Under the pieces are notes generated by a model that saw only the letters and a program-made list of their open reading frames with translations, searched no databases and was not told the origin of the DNA. From assembly GCA_002430075.1 (NCBI GenBank), contig DJBN01000068.1:472-14256 (forward strand): a stretch of 13,785 bases of DNA. Reading direction: 5' to 3'. The position numbers and the translations under genes were made by a program. Of this stretch, positions 1-8,181 are shown piece by piece. Within the stretch, counting starts at the first letter, position 1. Each line of letters opens with the position of its first letter. The stretch is from Actinobacteria bacterium UBA5975. Lineage in GTDB: Bacteria; Actinomycetota; Actinomycetes; Nanopelagicales; Nanopelagicaceae.

Positions 1-747
1 GATGCTGGAATTCCAATTCGTATCGGAGTTAATGCGGGATCTCTTGATCCTCGACTTCTTGCAAAGTATGGAAAGGCAACTCCCGAAGCGCTAGCCGAAT
101 CAGCCCTCTGGGAGGCATCTCTCTTTGAAGAACATGGCTTTGGAGATATCAAGATTTCTGTCAAGCATCATGATCCTGTAACGATGGTAAACGCCTATCG
201 AATCCTTGCGGCAAAGTGCGATTATCCACTGCATCTTGGTGTTACAGAGGCAGGACCAATCTTTCAGGGCACAATCAAATCTGCAACTGCATTTGGAATT
301 CTCTTAGCAGAAGGTATCGGAGACACAATTCGTGTCTCACTATCGGCGCCCCCTGTTGAAGAAGTTAAGGTGGGTATTTCAATTCTTGAATCCCTTAACT
401 TGCGCCAACGTAAACTCGAAATCGTTTCCTGTCCTTCATGTGGTCGTGCACAAGTGGATGTTTATACTCTTGCCGAAAAGGTACAAGCAGGTTTACAAGG
501 AATGACAGTTCCACTTCGCGTTGCAGTTATGGGCTGCGTGGTCAATGGACCAGGTGAAGCTCGTGAAGCCGATCTCGGTGTTGCATCAGGAAACGGCAAA
601 GGTCAGATCTTTGTTAAGGGTGAAGTAATTAAGACCGTGCCCGAGTCCCAAATTGTTGAGACTCTCATCTTCGAAGCGATGCGTTTGGCCGAAGAGATGG
701 AAGCCGCAGGCGTTGCATCAGGAGAACCTTCCGTCACAACCTCGTAA
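1..747 (+). CDS. ispG: 4-hydroxy-3-methylbut-2-enyl-diphosphate synthase IspG (GcpE), 5'-truncated
   Basis: IspG catalyses the penultimate step of the MEP isoprenoid pathway, reducing MEcPP to HMBPP with a [4Fe-4S] cluster in the cytosol. The frame is open from base 1 ([16 protein letters not shown]), so the start lies upstream of the window; about 248 C-terminal codons are present, ending in TAA at 745-747. The cluster ligands are visible: CPSC gives Cys codons at 430-432 and 439-441, a third Cys is at 535-537 in [10 protein letters not shown], and the Glu at 556-558 follows seven residues later. The 32-codon gap between second and third Cys and the C-x6-E spacing match my recollection of the E. 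coli enzyme's ligands. The (beta/alpha) barrel end and the C-terminal ferredoxin-like part are both present. An internal ATG at 184 is not the start, since conserved family sequence precedes it. proS follows after 21 bp. Confidence 0.96.
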   Translation, partial: DAGIPIRIGVNAGSLDPRLLAKYGKATPEALAESALWEASLFEEHGFGDIKISVKHHDPVTMVNAYRILAAKCDYPLHLGVTEAGPIFQGTIKSATAFGILLAEGIGDTIRVSLSAPPVEEVKVGISILESLNLRQRKLEIVSCPSCGRAQVDVYTLAEKVQAGLQGMTVPLRVAVMGCVVNGPGEAREADLGVASGNGKGQIFVKGEVIKTVPESQIVETLIFEAMRLAEEMEAAGVASGEPSVTTS

Positions 748-768
748 AGGCACGATAGGGTTGGCATT

Positions 769-2502
769 ATGTTGCGAATGTCCACTCTCTTTCTGCGCAC
801 TTTGCGCGATGATCCAGCAGATGCTGAAGTTCCAAGTCACCGCCTCTTAGTGCGCGCAGGTTATATTCGCCGTATCGCGGCCGGAATCTATTCGTGGTTA
901 CCACTTGGCGTTATTACTCTTCGCAATATTGAAAATATTGTTCGCGACGAGATGGATAAGGCCGGTTTTCAAGAGGTTCACTTTCCAGCGCTACTGCCTA
1001 AAGAGGCCTACGAAACTACAGGACGTTGGAACGATTACGGTCCTGATCTCTTTCGATTACAAGATCGCAAAGGTGCTGACTATCTCTTAGGTCCAACCCA
1101 CGAAGAGATGTTCACCTTGATGGTGAAGGGCGAATACTCTTCGTATAAAGATTTACCTTTATCTCTCTATCAAATTCAAACTAAATACCGTGATGAAGCT
1201 CGCCCGCGCTCTGGGATTATCCGGGGGCGTGAATTTGTGATGAAGGATTCCTACTCTTTTGATCTTACAGATGAAGGCCTCGTCGAATCTTACGAACGCC
1301 ATCGCGCTGCCTATATCAAGACCTTTGATCGCTTGCGCATGAAGTACAACATCGTCAGCGCAGTCTCTGGGGCTATGGGTGGATCTGCTTCTGAAGAATT
1401 TCTCGCTCCATGTCCAACAGGTGAAGACACCTATGTGCTCTGCGAAAAATGTGGATATGCCGCAAATGTCGAAGCGATGACAACTCTCATTGCACCTAGT
1501 GACCCATCTGGAATAGCAGCCCTTGAAGTTTTTGATTCACCTAATACCCCAACGATTGATTTACTGGTCGAACTGCTCAATACGAAGTTTGGCGGGGGAT
1601 ACGACGGCTCTCTTACTCTTAAGAATGTCATGTTGATGGCAGACGAGAAGGCGATTTCAGTTCTAGTTCCAGGAGATCGCGAAGTAGATCTCAAGCGCTT
1701 ACAAGCGAATATGCCTGGTGTTAACGATATCCGCATCTTTGAAGATGCTGATTTTGCTCAATTCTCCGGGTTGGTTAAGGGCTATATCGGTCCACAAGAG
1801 GCAAAGAAGAGCGGCATTACGGTCTATGCAGATCCACGAATTGCGCCAGGCACATCATGGGTGACAGGTGCGAACGCTCAAGATAAGCATGCACGTAACG
1901 TACTCTGCGGCCGTGACTTCACAGTTGATCACTATGTTGAAGCTGCTCAAATCAAACAAGGTGATGCTTGCCCGAAGTGCGCAACCCCCGTCATCATTGA
2001 TCGTGCAATTGAGATTGGCCATATCTTCCAGTTAGGGCGAAAGTATGCGCAAGCACTTAATCTGACTGTCCTTGATCAGAATGGAAAATCTCAAGTTGTC
2101 ACGATGGGCTCTTATGGAATTGGCGTCTCGCGTGCTGTCGCTGCCATTGCAGAACAGAGCTATGACGACATCGGTCTTTCATGGCCAGTAGAAGTAGCCC
2201 CTGCTAAAGTTCACATTGTTGCTACAGGTAAAGAAGGCTCTATTTTTGAAACTGCAGAGAAGATTGCCGCAGATCTTGAATCTCGCGGAATTTCGGTCAT
2301 GATCGATGATCGACGTGGAACAAGTCCAGGTGTGAAATTTAAAGATGCTGAGCTCATCGGAATCCCAGTTATTGTTGTCGTCGGTAAAGCTCTTGAGCAA
2401 GGAAACGTTGAAATCCGCGTACGCAAGTCGGGCGACAAGTCAGAGGTTGCGCTGGCGGCTGCAGTTGATTCAATTGCTAATTTACTAATAACGCTGAGCT
2501 AA
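769..2502 (+). CDS. proS: Prolyl-tRNA synthetase, bacterial type with editing insertion
   Basis: Class II aminoacyl-tRNA synthetase that charges tRNA-Pro with proline in the cytosol. At 577 residues it is the size of the bacterial (E. coli-like) form. Seen in order: N-terminal catalytic segment; GPTHEE at residues 108-113; motif 2 beginning TKYRDE at 138-143 and running into RGREFVMKDSYSF; an insertion of roughly residues 225-400 that corresponds to the Ala-editing INS domain; CPKCA and IEIGHIFQLGRKYAQAL; motif 3 GSYGIGVSR at 447-455; then an anticodon-binding domain to the end. The ATG at 769 gives MLRMSTLF, like many actinobacterial ProRS; the ATG at 778 is an alternative. No strong Shine-Dalgarno is visible in the 21-bp spacer after ispG, so co-transcription with ispG is likely. 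The TAA is followed immediately by the next gene's ATG. Confidence 0.97.
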   Translation: MLRMSTLFLRTLRDDPADAEVPSHRLLVRAGYIRRIAAGIYSWLPLGVITLRNIENIVRDEMDKAGFQEVHFPALLPKEAYETTGRWNDYGPDLFRLQDRKGADYLLGPTHEEMFTLMVKGEYSSYKDLPLSLYQIQTKYRDEARPRSGIIRGREFVMKDSYSFDLTDEGLVESYERHRAAYIKTFDRLRMKYNIVSAVSGAMGGSASEEFLAPCPTGEDTYVLCEKCGYAANVEAMTTLIAPSDPSGIAALEVFDSPNTPTIDLLVELLNTKFGGGYDGSLTLKNVMLMADEKAISVLVPGDREVDLKRLQANMPGVNDIRIFEDADFAQFSGLVKGYIGPQEAKKSGITVYADPRIAPGTSWVTGANAQDKHARNVLCGRDFTVDHYVEAAQIKQGDACPKCATPVIIDRAIEIGHIFQLGRKYAQALNLTVLDQNGKSQVVTMGSYGIGVSRAVAAIAEQSYDDIGLSWPVEVAPAKVHIVATGKEGSIFETAEKIAADLESRGISVMIDDRRGTSPGVKFKDAELIGIPVIVVVGKALEQGNVEIRVRKSGDKSEVALAAAVDSIANLLITLS

Positions 2503-3279
2503 ATGCTCGAAGGTATATCAACGTTAACGTTGGTTCTTATTCTGCTTGCGGGATTTTCTGCGGGCTTCGTCGATTCGATCGCAGGAGGCGGTGGCCTCAT
2601 TCAACTTCCTGCGCTTTTGATCGCATTTCCTGATCGAGAAGTTGTTGAAGTCGCCGGCACTAATAAAGTCGGATCTATATTTGGAACCTCGGCGGCAGCC
2701 CTGAACTATCGCCGCCACATCAAGACAGAACCCAAGTTGTTAATCGCAATGGCGCTTCCTGCCTTTCTGGGTTCTGGTCTTGGCTCGCTCCTGGCAACTC
2801 GCATCTCAACGGATCAGTTAAAGACTGCGATCGTCGTGATGCTCGCTGCAGTATTTATCTATACCTTGGCAAAGCCAGATCTTGGAAAGATTGAAATTTT
2901 TAAGCACGGAGTTCGCCGCAGATTACAGATTGCTTCCGGTGCAGGCGCCTTCATTGGTTTCTATGATGGGTTTATTGGACCCGGAACCGGAACTCTTTTA
3001 ATGATTGTCTTAGTCGCAGCCCTAGGTTTCGCTTTCGTCGGGGCTTCGGCGATAGCAAAGGTAGTCAATGTCTCGACAAATTTCGCATCCATCTTAGTCT
3101 TTGGATTTAATGGCTCGATTATGTGGAAAGTAGGGCTAGCTGTTGGCCTCTTCAACTTAGCTGGGGGATTCATCGGCTCACATGTTGCCATTAAGAAAGG
3201 CTCGGATTTCGTACGTAAGTTCTATCTTGTCGTCACATTTGTCTTAATTCTTAGAGTTACCTACGATCTCATTTCTTAG
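2503..3279 (+). CDS. TSUP (TauE/SafE, YfcA-like) integral membrane transporter
   Basis: A 258-residue, very hydrophobic protein of the TSUP family. Members move small organic or sulfur-containing anions (sulfite, sulfoacetate and similar) across the cytoplasmic membrane; the substrate here cannot be read from sequence. The family's two-fold internal repeat is visible: GFVDSIAGGGGLIQLPALL near residues 22-40 and GFYDGFIGPGTGTLLMIVLV near 152-171 occupy equivalent places in the two halves. About eight hydrophobic segments can be drawn. The stretch TNKVGSIFGTSAAALNYRR is typical of the YfcA-like branch. Its ATG directly abuts the proS TAA with no spacer and no clear ribosome-binding site, so translation probably depends on ribosomes terminating on proS. 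It is functionally out of place between a tRNA synthetase and rimP. Family assignment is firm; transport role is inferred from the family. Confidence 0.88.
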   Translation: MLEGISTLTLVLILLAGFSAGFVDSIAGGGGLIQLPALLIAFPDREVVEVAGTNKVGSIFGTSAAALNYRRHIKTEPKLLIAMALPAFLGSGLGSLLATRISTDQLKTAIVVMLAAVFIYTLAKPDLGKIEIFKHGVRRRLQIASGAGAFIGFYDGFIGPGTGTLLMIVLVAALGFAFVGASAIAKVVNVSTNFASILVFGFNGSIMWKVGLAVGLFNLAGGFIGSHVAIKKGSDFVRKFYLVVTFVLILRVTYDLIS

Positions 3280-3346
3280 TAAATCAAAGTCCTGATAAAG
3301 TTTGCCCACACACAATTAAAGAATAATTTAATAAGAGGGGCTAGCA
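3280..3346 (+). promoter_or_regulatory. AT-rich spacer before rimP with RBS and weak promoter candidates
   Basis: This 67-bp spacer is noticeably AT-rich and is the first real gap after ispG, so it is a reasonable place for the promoter of rimP-nusA. Two weak candidates fit the actinobacterial TANNNT -10 pattern: TAATTT at 3324-3329 with TTGCCC 16 bp upstream (3302-3307), and TAAAGT at 3296-3301 with no good -35. The first would give a leader of only about ten bases. A Shine-Dalgarno-like GAGGGG at 3335-3340 decides the rimP start at 3347. No terminator hairpin with a T-run was found after the transporter gene. Confidence 0.3.
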
Positions 3347-3826
3347 ATGGCAATTACAGATCAAATCTCCCAGCTGGTTACACCTGCAGTTGAAGCAGAA
3401 GGATTCTTCCTAGAGGACGTCCAACTTGTATCACCCGGAAAGCATCGCATCGTCACATGTATCGTCGATGGCGAAAGTTCACTTAACCTTGATCAGGTTA
3501 CTACCGTTTCACGTCTTATCGCTGAACTTCTTGATGTTGCGCCATTTATGGGTGATACTCCATTTACCCTCGAAGTTACCTCGCCCGGCGTAGACCGCCC
3601 ACTGACAAAGCCACGTCACTTCGCCAAGAATTTCGATCGCCTACTTAAAGTTACTCAGATCGATGGTGTTATTGTGACAGGTCGCATCCTGGCTAATTCT
3701 GAAACAGGTGTCACGCTGACTGTTACTGAGAAGAAAGAGAGCAAAGAAGTCACAATTGCTCTTAGCGATATCAAACGGGCTCAAGTTGAAATTGAATTTA
3801 ATCGCAAAGATAGCGATAAAGAATGA
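3347..3826 (+). CDS. rimP: Ribosome maturation factor RimP
   Basis: RimP binds the 30S subunit and is needed for its late maturation. The 159-residue product has the family layout: an N-terminal alpha/beta domain (about residues 1-80) with FLEDVQLVSPGKHRIVTCIVDG and the diagnostic LEVTSPGVDRPLTKPRHF, then an Sm-like C-terminal domain (about 85-155) with a short charged tail. The start is supported by GAGGGG six bases upstream. The gene overlaps nusA by four bases (ATGA at 3823-3826), the usual rimP-nusA coupling in bacteria. Length is within the usual 150-180 range. Nothing odd was seen. Confidence 0.95.
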   Translation: MAITDQISQLVTPAVEAEGFFLEDVQLVSPGKHRIVTCIVDGESSLNLDQVTTVSRLIAELLDVAPFMGDTPFTLEVTSPGVDRPLTKPRHFAKNFDRLLKVTQIDGVIVTGRILANSETGVTLTVTEKKESKEVTIALSDIKRAQVEIEFNRKDSDKE

Positions 3827-4800
3827 TTGTAGATCTCCCATCCCTTGTTCAGCTTACCGATGCAAAAGGTATGCCCTTAGAGCAATTAATTCAGGCAATT
3901 GAATCGGGAGTTCTGGCGGCATATAACGAAGCGCCTGAACCACATCGTTATGCACGCGTTCAACTCGATCGCGAAACAGGTGAAATTCAGATTTATATCC
4001 CTGAGTTTAATGAGTTGGGTGAACGCATCAGCGAATCAGTATTAGAAGTTGAAGGCTTTGCTCGCTTAGCGACATCAACTGCACGACAGGTAATTAAGTT
4101 GCAGATGCGCGCATCGAACGACGCTGAAATCGTCGGCGAATTCACCACATCAGTTGGCGATATCGTCTCTGGAATTATTCAACAAGGGCGCGATCCAAAG
4201 ATGATCAACGTCAATCTTGGGCGTATCGAGGGACGAATTCCTCCGCAAGAACAAGTTCCCGGTGAGGTCTATACCCACGGCACTCGCATCAAATGCTTTG
4301 TCGTTGAAGTAAAACAGGGACTGAAAGGGCCGGAGATTATGCTCTCTCGTAGCCACCCAGCTCTTGTGAAACAGCTCTTCTCACTTGAAGTTCCTGAAAT
4401 CAAAGATGGAATAGTTGAAATCATGGCTGTTGCACGCGAAGCAGGACATCGAACAAAGATTGCTGTCCGCTCGCATCGATCAGGTGTATCACCGAAAGGT
4501 TCTCTCATTGGCCCACTTGGTGCGCGATCACGTGCTGTGATGGATGAACTCAATGGGGAGAAGATCGATATTGTCGATTACGACGAGGACCCAGCGAAAT
4601 TTGTGGCGCACGCACTTGCTCCGGCGAAGGTGACCAGTGTTGAAATCGTCGATGAAGCGATGCGTTCAGCCAAGGTCGTGGTTCCCGATTACCAACTTTC
4701 ACTGGCCATTGGAAAAGATGGGCAGAATGCGCGCCTTGCCGCGCGCCTAACTGGGTGGCGAATCGATATCCACCCAGATACCCCACACTCTTCTGCCTAA
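3823..4800 (+). CDS. nusA: Transcription termination/antitermination factor NusA
   Basis: NusA binds RNA polymerase and nascent RNA, modulating pausing, intrinsic termination and antitermination. The 325-residue product is the short form typical of actinobacteria, without the C-terminal acidic repeats of E. coli. Domains in order: N-terminal polymerase-binding domain (about 1-105, IQAIESGVLAAYNEA); S1 domain (about 110-180, VGDIVSGIIQQGRD to VEVKQGLKGPEIMLSR); KH1 (about 190-260) with GPLG in SLIGPLGARSRAVMDELNGE followed by KIDIVDYDEDP; and KH2 (about 265-325) with GKDG in LAIGKDGQNARLAARLTGW. The start overlaps the rimP stop as ATGA, so the two are translationally coupled. The alternative of a start further in is unlikely because the N-terminal domain would be lost. 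A 234-bp gene-free gap follows, where many relatives have ylxR. Confidence 0.95.
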   Translation: MIVDLPSLVQLTDAKGMPLEQLIQAIESGVLAAYNEAPEPHRYARVQLDRETGEIQIYIPEFNELGERISESVLEVEGFARLATSTARQVIKLQMRASNDAEIVGEFTTSVGDIVSGIIQQGRDPKMINVNLGRIEGRIPPQEQVPGEVYTHGTRIKCFVVEVKQGLKGPEIMLSRSHPALVKQLFSLEVPEIKDGIVEIMAVAREAGHRTKIAVRSHRSGVSPKGSLIGPLGARSRAVMDELNGEKIDIVDYDEDPAKFVAHALAPAKVTSVEIVDEAMRSAKVVVPDYQLSLAIGKDGQNARLAARLTGWRIDIHPDTPHSSA

Positions 4801-4852
4801 CCAGTCCTCTGGGTTGTCAGCATTTCCCGGAGTCGGCCGGCATGGAAGCCGT

Positions 4853-4881
4853 GCGAAATAGGGATTTTCTCCCTGATTCGC
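4853..4881 (+). other. Imperfect inverted repeat / stem-loop after nusA
   Basis: Arms GCGAAATAGGGA (4853-4864) and TCCCTGATTCGC (4870-4881) pair at 10 of 12 positions around a TTTTC loop, leaving a two-by-two internal mismatch. No T-run follows, so it is not a classical rho-independent terminator. It could attenuate or process nusA read-through RNA, protect a 3' end, or act at DNA level next to the TAGACT element immediately downstream. Function is unknown. Confidence 0.4.
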
Positions 4882-4929
4882 TAGACTAGGCCCATCGCAG
4901 GCAGTAAAGAACACCTGTGGCAAAACGAA

Positions 4930-4990
4930 ATGGATGCGAAAGATATGAAACTCAAATGAGCTCGCTTACATCATGAGGTCGAAGAACTAA
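4930..4990 (+). other. Chain of three ATGA-overlapping mini-ORFs in the infB leader
   Basis: Three tiny reading frames are linked stop-to-start: 4930-4959 (MDAKDMKLK), 4956-4976 (MSSLTS) and 4973-4990 (MRSKN, ending TAA). At both junctions the TGA stop shares ATGA with the next ATG, so a ribosome could in principle pass from one to the next. The last stop lies 35 bases before the infB AGGAG (5026). No strong Shine-Dalgarno precedes the first ATG. An alternative longer frame from GTG 4917 to TGA 4976 (19 codons, beginning VAKRNG) covers the second one. The pattern is seen directly; translation and a role in infB control are inference. Confidence 0.35.
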
Positions 4991-5034
4991 GGCTCGCATC
5001 CTAAAAATATTAGGCGGGCCAAGACAGGAGAAAT

Positions 5035-7725
5035 GTGTCAAAGGTCCGCGTACACGAGCTAGCAAAGCAGCTCGGTATGGAGAGCAAGGTAGTCCTTGCA
5101 AAACTCCAAGAAATGGGCGAATTCGTCCGCTCGGCATCATCAACAGTTGAAGCACCGGTAGTTCGCAAATTAGTTGCGCTCTACCCAGATGCTAAACCCG
5201 CCGAAGAAAAGAAGCCTGTAAAGAAAGCAGCGGCGAAGAAGAGTGCTGCCTCGAAGAAGACGGCAGAGGTAAACCCTGAACTTGCTGCAGAACTTGCTGC
5301 AGAGCTCGGTGTCGATCTTGCAGCCCTGAAGGCATCTCGCGATGCTGAAAAGGCCGCGCAGGATGAGGCAAAAGCTGCAGCGCATGAAGTGGTTGCAAAT
5401 ACTGAACCAACACCTGCAGCAACACCTGCAACTCCACGTCCTGGAAATAATCCTTTCTCAACCCCGAGCGCAGTTCCACGTCCACCGCGTCCTGGAAATA
5501 ATCCTTTTTCAACGGGTGGGGCTGTTCCACGTCCACCACAACGACCAGCAGGTGCACCGCGCCCTGGTATGGCAGGTGCACGTCCAGGTTCTGTTCGCCC
5601 AGGTTTTGCAGCGCGCCCAGGCGCACCGCGTCCTGCAGGTGCTGGAACTGGAACTGGAAACTATCCACCACGTACTGGTGGCGCACCAACATCATCTGGT
5701 CCTTATCGTTCACAGGGTCCATCAACTGGAGCTACAACAGGTGGACCACAACGTCCAGGTGGCGGCGGACCAAACCGTGGCCCAGGTCGCGGCGGTACTG
5801 CTGGTGCATTTGGAAAGAATGCAAGTAAATCTTCAAAGCGTAAGCAAAAGTCTCGTAAGGCTCTGCGCGAAGAGTTCGACAATATGCAGGCACCACAACT
5901 TGGCGGGGCAGTTATTCCTCACGGAGATGGCAAGACACAGATTCGTATGCGTCGCGGTTCTTCCCTTGCAGATTTCGCCGAGAAGATTAATGCAGATCCA
6001 GCAGCCTTGGTATCAGCGCTATTCCACCTCGGTGAAATGGTTACCGCTACACAATCCGTGGATGCAGATACCTTTGAGATTCTCGGTGCGCAATTAGGTT
6101 ACGTCATTGATGTAGTTTCTCCAGAAGAAGAAGATCGCGAGCTCCTTCAGGGCTTTGATATCGACTTGGCTGCAGAGCTCACAGAACTCGATGAGGAAAA
6201 CCTCACGCCACGCCCTCCAGTAGTAACTGTCATGGGCCACGTCGATCACGGTAAGACTTCTCTCTTGGATGCAATCCGCAAAACAGAGGTAATCAAGGGT
6301 GAAGCTGGCGGAATTACTCAGCACATCGGCGCTTACCAAATTCATCATGATCACGATGGCACAAACCGTGCAATCACATTTATTGATACACCTGGCCACG
6401 AGGCATTTACAGCTATGCGTGCACGTGGTGCAAAGGTGACCGATATCGCAGTGTTAGTAGTTGCTGCAGATGATGGAATTATGCCTCAGACGATTGAAGC
6501 GCTTAACCACGCTCAAGCAGCGGATGTTCCAATCGTTGTTGCCGTTAACAAAATCGATAAGGAAGGCGCAAACCCGGATAAGGTCCGCCAGCAATTGACC
6601 GAGTACAACTTGATTGCAGAAGAGTATGGCGGAGACACAATCTTCGTAAATGTTTCTGCAAAATCAGGAGTCGGCGTCAACGACCTTATTGATTCAATCT
6701 TGCTTACTGCAGATGCTGCAATCGATCTTCGCGCCGTAGCGATCGATGATGCGCGTGGTGTCGCTATTGAAGCTCACCTCGATCGCGGCCGTGGTCCAGT
6801 TGCAACAGTGCTCGTACAACGAGGAACCTTGCGAGTTGGAGATGCAATTGTTGCCGGAGGTTCATTTGGTCGCGTTCGTGCGATGCTCGATGAGCACGGT
6901 GCAAACGTTGAAGAGGCGGGACCATCACGTCCAGTACAGGTACTCGGATTTACATCTGTACCAAATGCAGGAGATACCTTCCTTGTAGCCGAAGATGACC
7001 GCACATCTCGTCAGATTGCTGAAAAGCGTCAGGCTGCAGAACGTAACGCTCAATTAGCGAAGGCGCGTAAGAAGGTCTCCCTCGAAGACTTTATGGAACA
7101 GTCCAAGATCTCAACCCTTAACCTCATCCTCAAGGGTGACGTTTCTGGTTCCGTTGAAGCGCTCGAAGATGCACTTATGCAGCTCGATGTAGGAGCAGAA
7201 GTTGATCTTCGCGTTATTCACCGCGGCGTAGGTGCAATCACCAAGAGCGATATCACTCTTGCATCTGCATCAACTGCAGTCGTCATCGGCTTTAACGTTA
7301 AGCCAGAGCCACAGACTGCAATATATGCAGATCAAGAAGGCGTAGAAGTTCGTTTCTACTCTGTTATCTATAACGCAATCGAAGAGATCGAACTTTCACT
7401 TAAGGGTCTTCTTAAACCAGAGTTTGAAGAGATAGTTCTGGGTAATGCAGAAGTGCGCGATATCTTCAAATCTTCAAAAGCCGGAAACATTGCAGGATCA
7501 ATCGTTCTCGACGGAATCATCCGTCGTAACGCCAAGGCGCGCCTTATGCGTAGCGGTGAAATCATTGTTGATGATCTCACCATCGACTCACTCAAGCGAT
7601 TCAAAGATGATGCCACCGAAGTCCGAGAGGGCTTTGAGTGCGGTATCGGAGTTGGAAACCTCAAGGAGATGCAGGTCGGAGACACCATTCAAATCTTCGA
7701 AATGCGCGAAAAGAAACGCGCTTAA
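5035..7725 (+). CDS. infB: Translation initiation factor IF-2
   Basis: IF-2 is the GTPase that brings fMet-tRNA to the 30S subunit and promotes 50S joining. The 896-residue protein has: an IF2_N domain (about 2-50, [12 protein letters not shown] and [13 protein letters not shown]); an Ala/Lys then Pro/Gly/Arg-rich linker (about 55-275) typical of actinobacteria; a second IF2_N-like domain (about 300-370); and the G domain with GHVDHGKT at 401-408, DTPGH at 451-455, NKID at 505-508 and SAK at 541-543. Domains II, III and the tRNA-binding domain IV follow to the end. The start is GTG; an in-frame stop-free alternative is not needed because AGGAG (5026-5030) lies four bases upstream and VRVHELAK is the conserved N-terminus. 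The linker carries a 17-residue tandem repeat. rbfA follows after 24 bp. Confidence 0.97.
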   Translation: MSKVRVHELAKQLGMESKVVLAKLQEMGEFVRSASSTVEAPVVRKLVALYPDAKPAEEKKPVKKAAAKKSAASKKTAEVNPELAAELAAELGVDLAALKASRDAEKAAQDEAKAAAHEVVANTEPTPAATPATPRPGNNPFSTPSAVPRPPRPGNNPFSTGGAVPRPPQRPAGAPRPGMAGARPGSVRPGFAARPGAPRPAGAGTGTGNYPPRTGGAPTSSGPYRSQGPSTGATTGGPQRPGGGGPNRGPGRGGTAGAFGKNASKSSKRKQKSRKALREEFDNMQAPQLGGAVIPHGDGKTQIRMRRGSSLADFAEKINADPAALVSALFHLGEMVTATQSVDADTFEILGAQLGYVIDVVSPEEEDRELLQGFDIDLAAELTELDEENLTPRPPVVTVMGHVDHGKTSLLDAIRKTEVIKGEAGGITQHIGAYQIHHDHDGTNRAITFIDTPGHEAFTAMRARGAKVTDIAVLVVAADDGIMPQTIEALNHAQAADVPIVVAVNKIDKEGANPDKVRQQLTEYNLIAEEYGGDTIFVNVSAKSGVGVNDLIDSILLTADAAIDLRAVAIDDARGVAIEAHLDRGRGPVATVLVQRGTLRVGDAIVAGGSFGRVRAMLDEHGANVEEAGPSRPVQVLGFTSVPNAGDTFLVAEDDRTSRQIAEKRQAAERNAQLAKARKKVSLEDFMEQSKISTLNLILKGDVSGSVEALEDALMQLDVGAEVDLRVIHRGVGAITKSDITLASASTAVVIGFNVKPEPQTAIYADQEGVEVRFYSVIYNAIEEIELSLKGLLKPEFEEIVLGNAEVRDIFKSSKAGNIAGSIVLDGIIRRNAKARLMRSGEIIVDDLTIDSLKRFKDDATEVREGFECGIGVGNLKEMQVGDTIQIFEMREKKRA
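5437..5538 (+). repeat. 51-bp tandem duplication inside the IF-2 linker (17-residue unit)
   Basis: Two adjacent 51-bp units, 5437-5487 and 5488-5538, encode [17 protein letters not shown] and [17 protein letters not shown] (from residue 135). I count 42 of 51 bases identical, with only one mismatch in the first 26. It is in frame and lies in a disordered linker, so it should only change linker length. RPGNNPF units are common in actinobacterial IF-2. Confidence 0.85.
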
Positions 7726-7749
7726 CTCCAGAAACGGGAAAGAAGTAAA

Positions 7750-8181
7750 GTGGCAAATTCACACCGCAGCCAGAAGGTTGCAGATCGCATCAAGGTAGTA
7801 GTGGCACAACTGCTTGAGACAAAGATTAAAGATCCGCGTCTTGGCTTTGTCACTGTTACCGATGCGCGAGTTACGGGCGATCTCCAGAATGCGTCGATCT
7901 TCTATACCGTTTTGGGCGACGATGATGAGCGAGCGGCAACGGCTGCAGCCCTTGAATCAGCAAAGGGCGTAATTCGAAGCGCCGTTGGTAAAGACCTTGG
8001 CACTCGAATTACCCCATCTCTAGAATTCATTCTTGATGGGCTTCCTGAATCGGCTAAAGCGTTAGACACTTTATTGCAGCGCGTACACGAGCTCGACGCA
8101 CAAGTTGCTAAGGCGCGTGAAAATGCCAAGCCAGTTGTCGAAGATCCCTATAAAGTCCCACGTGTGCAAGATTTAGAATGA
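7750..8181 (+). CDS. rbfA: Ribosome-binding factor A
   Basis: RbfA is a cold-shock-related 30S assembly factor acting on the 5' end region of 16S rRNA. The 143-residue product has the single KH-like RbfA domain: [39 protein letters not shown], and RTITPS-like [13 protein letters not shown] around residues 80-93. A charged tail after about residue 115 is slightly longer than the E. coli protein, as is common in actinobacteria. The start is GTG (MANSHRSQK); GAAAGAAG just upstream is a modest ribosome-binding site. It overlaps truB by four bases (ATGA at 8178-8181). In several actinobacteria a DHH phosphoesterase gene (nrnA type) lies between rbfA and truB; here there is none. Confidence 0.94.
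   Translation: MANSHRSQKVADRIKVVVAQLLETKIKDPRLGFVTVTDARVTGDLQNASIFYTVLGDDDERAATAAALESAKGVIRSAVGKDLGTRITPSLEFILDGLPESAKALDTLLQRVHELDAQVAKARENAKPVVEDPYKVPRVQDLE

Larger units (their letters stand above)
4801..5034 (+). promoter_or_regulatory. infB leader region (gene-free, structured)
   Basis: No gene of ordinary size fits this 234-bp gap; all six frames are interrupted. In many actinobacteria ylxR (DUF448) sits between nusA and infB, but I find no RTCVGCR-type or GRGAYVC-type motif here, so it appears absent. What it holds, in order: an imperfect inverted repeat (4853-4881); TAGACT at 4882-4887, which fits a TANNNT -10 box but has no convincing -35; a chain of three overlapping mini-ORFs (4930-4990); a small hairpin CCTAA-AAATA-TTAGG (5000-5014); and AGGAG at 5026-5030, the infB ribosome-binding site. 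The promoter reading is weak. The leader role is inferred from position. Confidence 0.5.

Noticed and set aside
184..747. ATG at 184 as the ispG start.
   Set aside because: The frame is open and family-like from base 1, so this is an internal Met of a gene cut by the window edge.
4853..4881. Stem-loop considered as a rho-independent terminator of nusA.
   Set aside because: No T-run follows and the stem has an internal mismatch, so it is reported only as a structure of unknown role.
4801..4890. Possible decayed ylxR: a frame reading LSAFPGVGRHGSRAK.
   Set aside because: It lacks the cysteine and GRGA-type signatures and ends after about 20 codons; resemblance is too weak to call a pseudogene.
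5437..5538. Repeat units considered as a possible CRISPR or mobile-element signature.
   Set aside because: Only two directly adjacent in-frame copies with no spacers; it is a coding tandem duplication in the IF-2 linker.
5192..6097. Long overlapping frames inside infB: 5342-6097 on + (251 codons) and 5192-5725 on -.
   Set aside because: They are rich in His/Val/Leu/Gln from out-of-frame reading of the Pro/Gly/Ala repeat linker; the IF-2 frame is conserved throughout and the shadow frames resemble no known family.
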